NCBI GenBank assembly: GCA_963969595.1
Contig: OZ018413.1
Span: 16,295,711-16,359,710 of the forward strand
Direction: 5' to 3'
Length of the DNA stretch: 64,000 bases
Source: Neckera pumila
Lineage: Eukaryota > Streptophyta > Bryopsida > Hypnales > Neckeraceae
Positions 60,826-64,000 of this stretch are shown in pieces; the first letter of the stretch is position 1, and each line of letters begins with the position of its first letter. A model generated the notes under the pieces. That model was not told the origin of the DNA. It saw only the letters and a program-made list of their open reading frames with translations, and searched no databases. A program made the translations under genes and the position numbers.

Positions 60826-61454
60826 TTAACCCCTAAATGCCCAAGGCACCCGAATGTGGTGTTTGCAAAACTTTGGAGTTAAATAAAATCTAACACAGTT
60901 GCTATTTTTAGGAGTTTATATTTTTAGAAAGTTCTTCTTGAAGTCTAATTTTAGCATCAAAAATCTAATCTTAAAAATAAATGATAGTGATTTTGCTATT
61001 CATGATTTTGTACAAGGGTACCCAGTGCAATCTTGACTTTCCATAGTGTTGAGAGCTCTTGGAAATGAGCAGAAAAAATCACATTCAAAATTCATTTAAA
61101 AAAATTGTAGAGTAGATTTTAAGAAGCCATAAATTGACCAAGGTTATACAAGGTAGGCCCTTTAACCTCATATTTTTTTGGTCACCAACTTTTTAGATTT
61201 GATTTGAGTAAAGAAGATTGAAAGATTTCTGCAGTTTTAGCATCTTCATGGTCAGATATTATAATCTTTCACTCTATAAGTGAATTTGTTGTGTTTTCTT
61301 TTCCTATGAGATCTCTAACATGTCTAGTTTGAATTTGTACGATTACAATTCAAAAAAATTGATACAACTTATCAAAATGTTGGCATTTTGTTTAATTTTA
61401 GAGCAAATTTGAGGAAGCCCAAAATAGGCCTTGGGCATTTACAATAGGGGTTAA
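60826..61454. mobile_element. TTAA-flanked element, copy 5
   Basis: Left end TTAACCCCTAAATGCCCAAGG, right end CCTTGGGCATTTACAATAGG then GGTTAA: well-kept inverted ends of about 20 bp and TTAA on both sides. Module 2 has the empty site: GCGACCACTGAAGAGCTGATTGCC at 41553-41576 aligns with GCGACCAT before and AAGAGCTAGTTGCC after this element. That fixes the borders and shows it inserted after the module duplication. No transposase is encoded. Confidence 0.75.
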
Positions 61455-61778
61455 TAAGAGCTAGTTGCCTTTGGGGGGAAGCTAAACTTTTTGTTGAAAT
61501 AATTTTTAGTAAATATTTGTAGGAAGAAAAAAATGGAATTGGCATCTGACCAAAGTCGTTTCATATTTTTTGGACTTTTTTGGAAGTAGGTACAAATTTT
61601 TGAAGTTGAAAAGCAGTAAGTCACTAAAAGCAACCACCTTTTGAAATTAGTGCCTTAGTGTAGAAGAAGAGAGGAAGAAGAAAAGGAAGGAAGAACAGAA
61701 AGAAGGAGGTTAGTGTGTAATATTCTTTTAAATTAAGCGGTGAGCTTTGGGAAGAAAAGAAATAACCAAAGAAATACC

Positions 61779-62819
61779 ATGGATGAAGATGCGTACGAAC
61801 ACATGGACAAAGTTATTTTCAACACCGGTAGCAATGAGGTAAGTCATTAAAACTAGTCTTTGGTATTCACTTTTTCCTTGTTTTCCTAGTTACTTCTCAA
61901 TTGTTCTTGATTAGACCTTAATCTGTAATTAGCAAGAATAGATCAACGAAAGGTAGAAAGTTTAGACTTAGAAGTCCATGAATTAGGAAGTAAGATCTAG
62001 AATTAGGTTGGAAAAGTTAAAACTAGAGTAAAATTGAAAAATCAAAAACCCAATTAGAGTTAATTTGAGAGGTTAATTTAGAGGTTAAAATTTAGAATTA
62101 GATTTAGGAAGTAAATCTAGAGTTAATTTTGAGGTTAAAATTTGGAGTTAGTTTTAGAAATAAAAATCTAGAGTTAAAAGTAAAAACATAGAGTTTAATT
62201 TAGAGGTTAAAGTTTAGAATTAGATTTAAAAAGTAAAAATCTAGAGTTAAAAGTTAAAACATAGAGTTCAATTTAGAAGGTAAAATTCTAGAATAATTTA
62301 CAAAGTAAATTTCTAGATTTAGAAGCCAAAGTCTAAAGTTACATTTAGAAGTAAAAATTTAGGAGTAAAAAATTAAAACTGAGAACTAACCTTAGGGATT
62401 AAAACCTAGGACTCTAAGAGTGTACCGGAAGTTACAAAACAGAAGAGAATCTTAGGGGCTCATGGAAGGAACCTAGGGGATCCCATTTCAGTTAGTTTGG
62501 TTGTTAGAAGTAGTATTGACTACCCAATCTACACTTGACCTAGGATAGATAGAAATATGGTAGGAGCTCACTGTTAGATTATCGTAACCCAGATCATTGG
62601 CAACTAGTTGAAAGTCATCATTTGCACTTGTAGGGATTTCTTTTGCCCATCCACGAAAACTTAGAAAACATTAGCAAGATCCATTGCTTGGAAGGCACAG
62701 TGGACCACGCTCACAAACACCTTCATACATTCAAAAAGTGGATAAAAGCTAAGAACCTGGTTGTGTTCGCTTTATTACCAAGGCTGTTGAATTCCAAGTT
62801 TCCAACAATGGCAATCTGA
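61779..62819 (+). CDS. Small unrecognised gene, two proposed exons
   Basis: A purine-rich leader (61660-61778) ends in ATACCATGG, a good start context. Exon 1 (61779-61838) encodes MDEDAYEHMDKVIFNTGSNE and ends at a textbook donor GAG|GTAAGT. A matching phase-0 exon 2 starts after TTTGCACTTGTAG at 62634 (GFLLPIHENLENISKIHCLE, then TVDHAHKHLHTFKKWIKAKN) and stops at TGA 62817, giving 81 residues. Alternatively exon 2 splices out at AACCTG|GTTGTG (about 62758) to an acceptor TTCCGCAG at about 62922, which opens a frame that runs into the MITE at 62994. The family is not recognised. Exon 1 is more convincing than the rest. Confidence 0.4.
61930..62410. repeat. Degenerate tandem repeats in the proposed intron
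   Basis: Recurring blocks of TTTAGAGGTTAAAATTTAGA and AGTAAAAATCTAGAGTTAAA alternate with variable spacing, about a dozen units. Confidence 0.7.
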
Positions 62820-62993
62820 ATCAGATTTGGTCCATCCCCATCCTCAAAGGCATATATGTATCATTAGTGGAAGAGTAAAGCTTGCAAATTTTACTTGATA
62901 CTATCCTTGGATGCTTCCGCAGTGCCAAGCAGGAAGAAAAGCTGCGTGCAAAACAGCCTCGAATGCCCTAGGCGACGGTGTTGCCGCTCAGTA

Positions 62994-63140
62994 CTTAGGG
63001 CCTCTTCACACTATGGCCATCTAAGTCAAGAGTCCATCGTTTCCACCAATCATATTGTAGGGTCCGTCGATTCCACCAATCATACTACAGAGTTCCACGG
63101 CCTCTCGACTTGGACGGCCATAGTGTGAAGAGGCCCTTAG
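62994..63140. mobile_element. 147-bp hairpin MITE
   Basis: Ends TTAGGGCCTCTTCACACTAT and ATAGTGTGAAGAGGCCCTTA are inverted, followed inward by GGCCATCTAAGTC and GACTTGGACGGCC. The loop contains two direct copies of TTCCACCAATCATA. The arms are nearly identical, so it is probably young. Confidence 0.8.
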
Positions 63141-63657
63141 CGCTAGTATTTAGTACTAGAACTTGTTTCAGGATAGGACAAGAGGGGTGTTCATTGTGAA
63201 ACATCATCACTTTGTACCTCCTGATATGTTTTCACTTTGCTCAATGTAAATAAAGGTGAATTTTTCCTCCTAAACCTAGTTTTTTTTCAATAAGTATTCT
63301 TCCTTGTTTGCGTGATAGGCCTGACCGATTCCCACCTTGCAATCACCAACCTTTTTATTTTTATTTTGAAAAAGTGCCAAGATGGTTGACACTGACAAAT
63401 TTGGTGAAGCATTGTATTTCTATGTTCATCCATGTTTTGTCCAAAAATCACTTTTCAATCATATTCATGCATATTTCCATCCAAATTTGGCAAATTCATC
63501 CACATTGATAATAAGAACAAAATTATTTTGGCCACAAAAGATTACTTTTATTTGGTAGAAAGTACATATTTATTCTGAAATGGTGCTATCTGGCCCATGG
63601 TGCCAAAAAAAAGGACTGGTGATCACTGTCCCTTCACAACAGGTCTATCCTGCAATT

Positions 63658-63815
63658 GACGACTAGGCCGTCTCCCTGACTGTCTATGCTAAACCGACGA
63701 CTAGGCCGTCTCCTTGACCGTCCATGCTAAATCGACGACTAGGCCGTCTCCCTGTCTGTCCATGCTAATCCGACAACTAGGCCGTCTCCCTAAATCCGTC
63801 GACTAGACTGTCGAC
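63658..63815. repeat. 38-bp minisatellite
   Basis: Units start GACGACTAGGCCGTCTCC at 63658, 63696 and 63734, and GACAACTAGGCCGTCTCC at 63772, a strict 38-bp period. To the right (to the window end at 64000) C-rich, degenerate relatives with AACTAGGCTGTC and ACTAGTTCGTCG continue. The array may extend past the window. Confidence 0.9.
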
Positions 63816-64000
63816 TGAACCGCCCCCCCTAAAGTGGAAACCAACAACTAGGCTGTCCACTATGTTCGTCACCCCTAAACCCAAAACTAGTTCGTCGCCC
63901 TAGTTTGTCGCTCCAGTGATTCGCAATCTTAGGCCATCATCCCAATCCGTCCCCCAACGTTGCCGTCGAGTTACAAGTGTGTCCGTCCGTAAATCCCATC

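Larger units (their letters stand above)
55560..61645. repeat. F-box module, copy 3 (segmental duplication)
   Basis: Same order and direction as modules 1 and 2. It has the long left part shared with module 1 (from GACAACCCCAACTCCATTGT at about 55733) and the right part shared with module 2 (to AAAAGCAACCACCTTTTGAA at about 61640). The right part is split by the TTAA-flanked element at 60826-61454, which module 2 lacks. Confidence 0.85.

Noticed and set aside
63658..63815. Possible CRISPR-like repeat-spacer pattern
   Set aside because: The whole 38-bp unit is conserved, with no unique spacers, and the genome is eukaryotic.

Overview
The window looks like nuclear DNA from a green land plant outside the flowering plants (bryophyte, lycophyte, fern or gymnosperm; compact introns and gene spacing lean towards a bryophyte). 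The strongest clue is a chloroplast flavodiiron protein gene (FLVA type), a family known from cyanobacteria, algae and non-flowering plants but lost in angiosperms. GT-AG introns, a plant-type cyclophilin and SCF-type F-box genes agree. The intergenic DNA is very AT-rich and full of short non-autonomous transposable elements. No bacterial-style operon, CRISPR array or rRNA was seen.

Layout. 1-5.9 kb: FLVA on the + strand, 15 exons in the window, 5' end missing. 5.9-20 kb: a gene desert with nested and solo inverted-repeat elements (a 1.1 kb element with ~270-bp inverted ends, TTAA-flanked elements, a CACTA-ended MITE with a clean 3-bp target duplication, a TA-flanked MITE) and one possible relic transcription unit at about 11.1-12.2 kb. 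20.4-21.7 kb: a cyclophilin A gene on the - strand with a 5'UTR intron and a GC-rich promoter. 21.95-23.0 kb: a tandem repeat array with a 221-bp higher-order unit. 23-30.6 kb: repeats again, including a stack of nested elements at 25.4-27.7 kb. 30.6-61.6 kb: three same-direction copies of a ~4-6 kb module, each carrying a two-exon F-box gene on the - strand. Copy 1 is intact, copy 2 has a 1-nt deletion in the F-box, and copy 3 has an in-frame 180-bp duplication. Between copies 2 and 3 lie an unrecognised GC-richer reading frame with an in-frame stop (47.2-48.1 kb) and an intron-containing, frameshifted relic of WDR3/UTP12 (49.0-54.3 kb). 61.7-64 kb: a likely first exon of an unrecognised gene, a hairpin MITE and a 38-bp minisatellite.

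No joint pathway links these genes. FLVA protects photosystem I, cyclophilin is a general protein-folding enzyme, and the F-box proteins are presumed substrate receptors of SCF ubiquitin ligases. The main story is genome dynamics: local F-box duplication with diverging fates, decay of a ribosome-biogenesis gene copy, and several inverted-repeat element families whose order of insertion can be read from nesting and from paralogous empty sites. All family names come from reading translations by eye; no database search was run.
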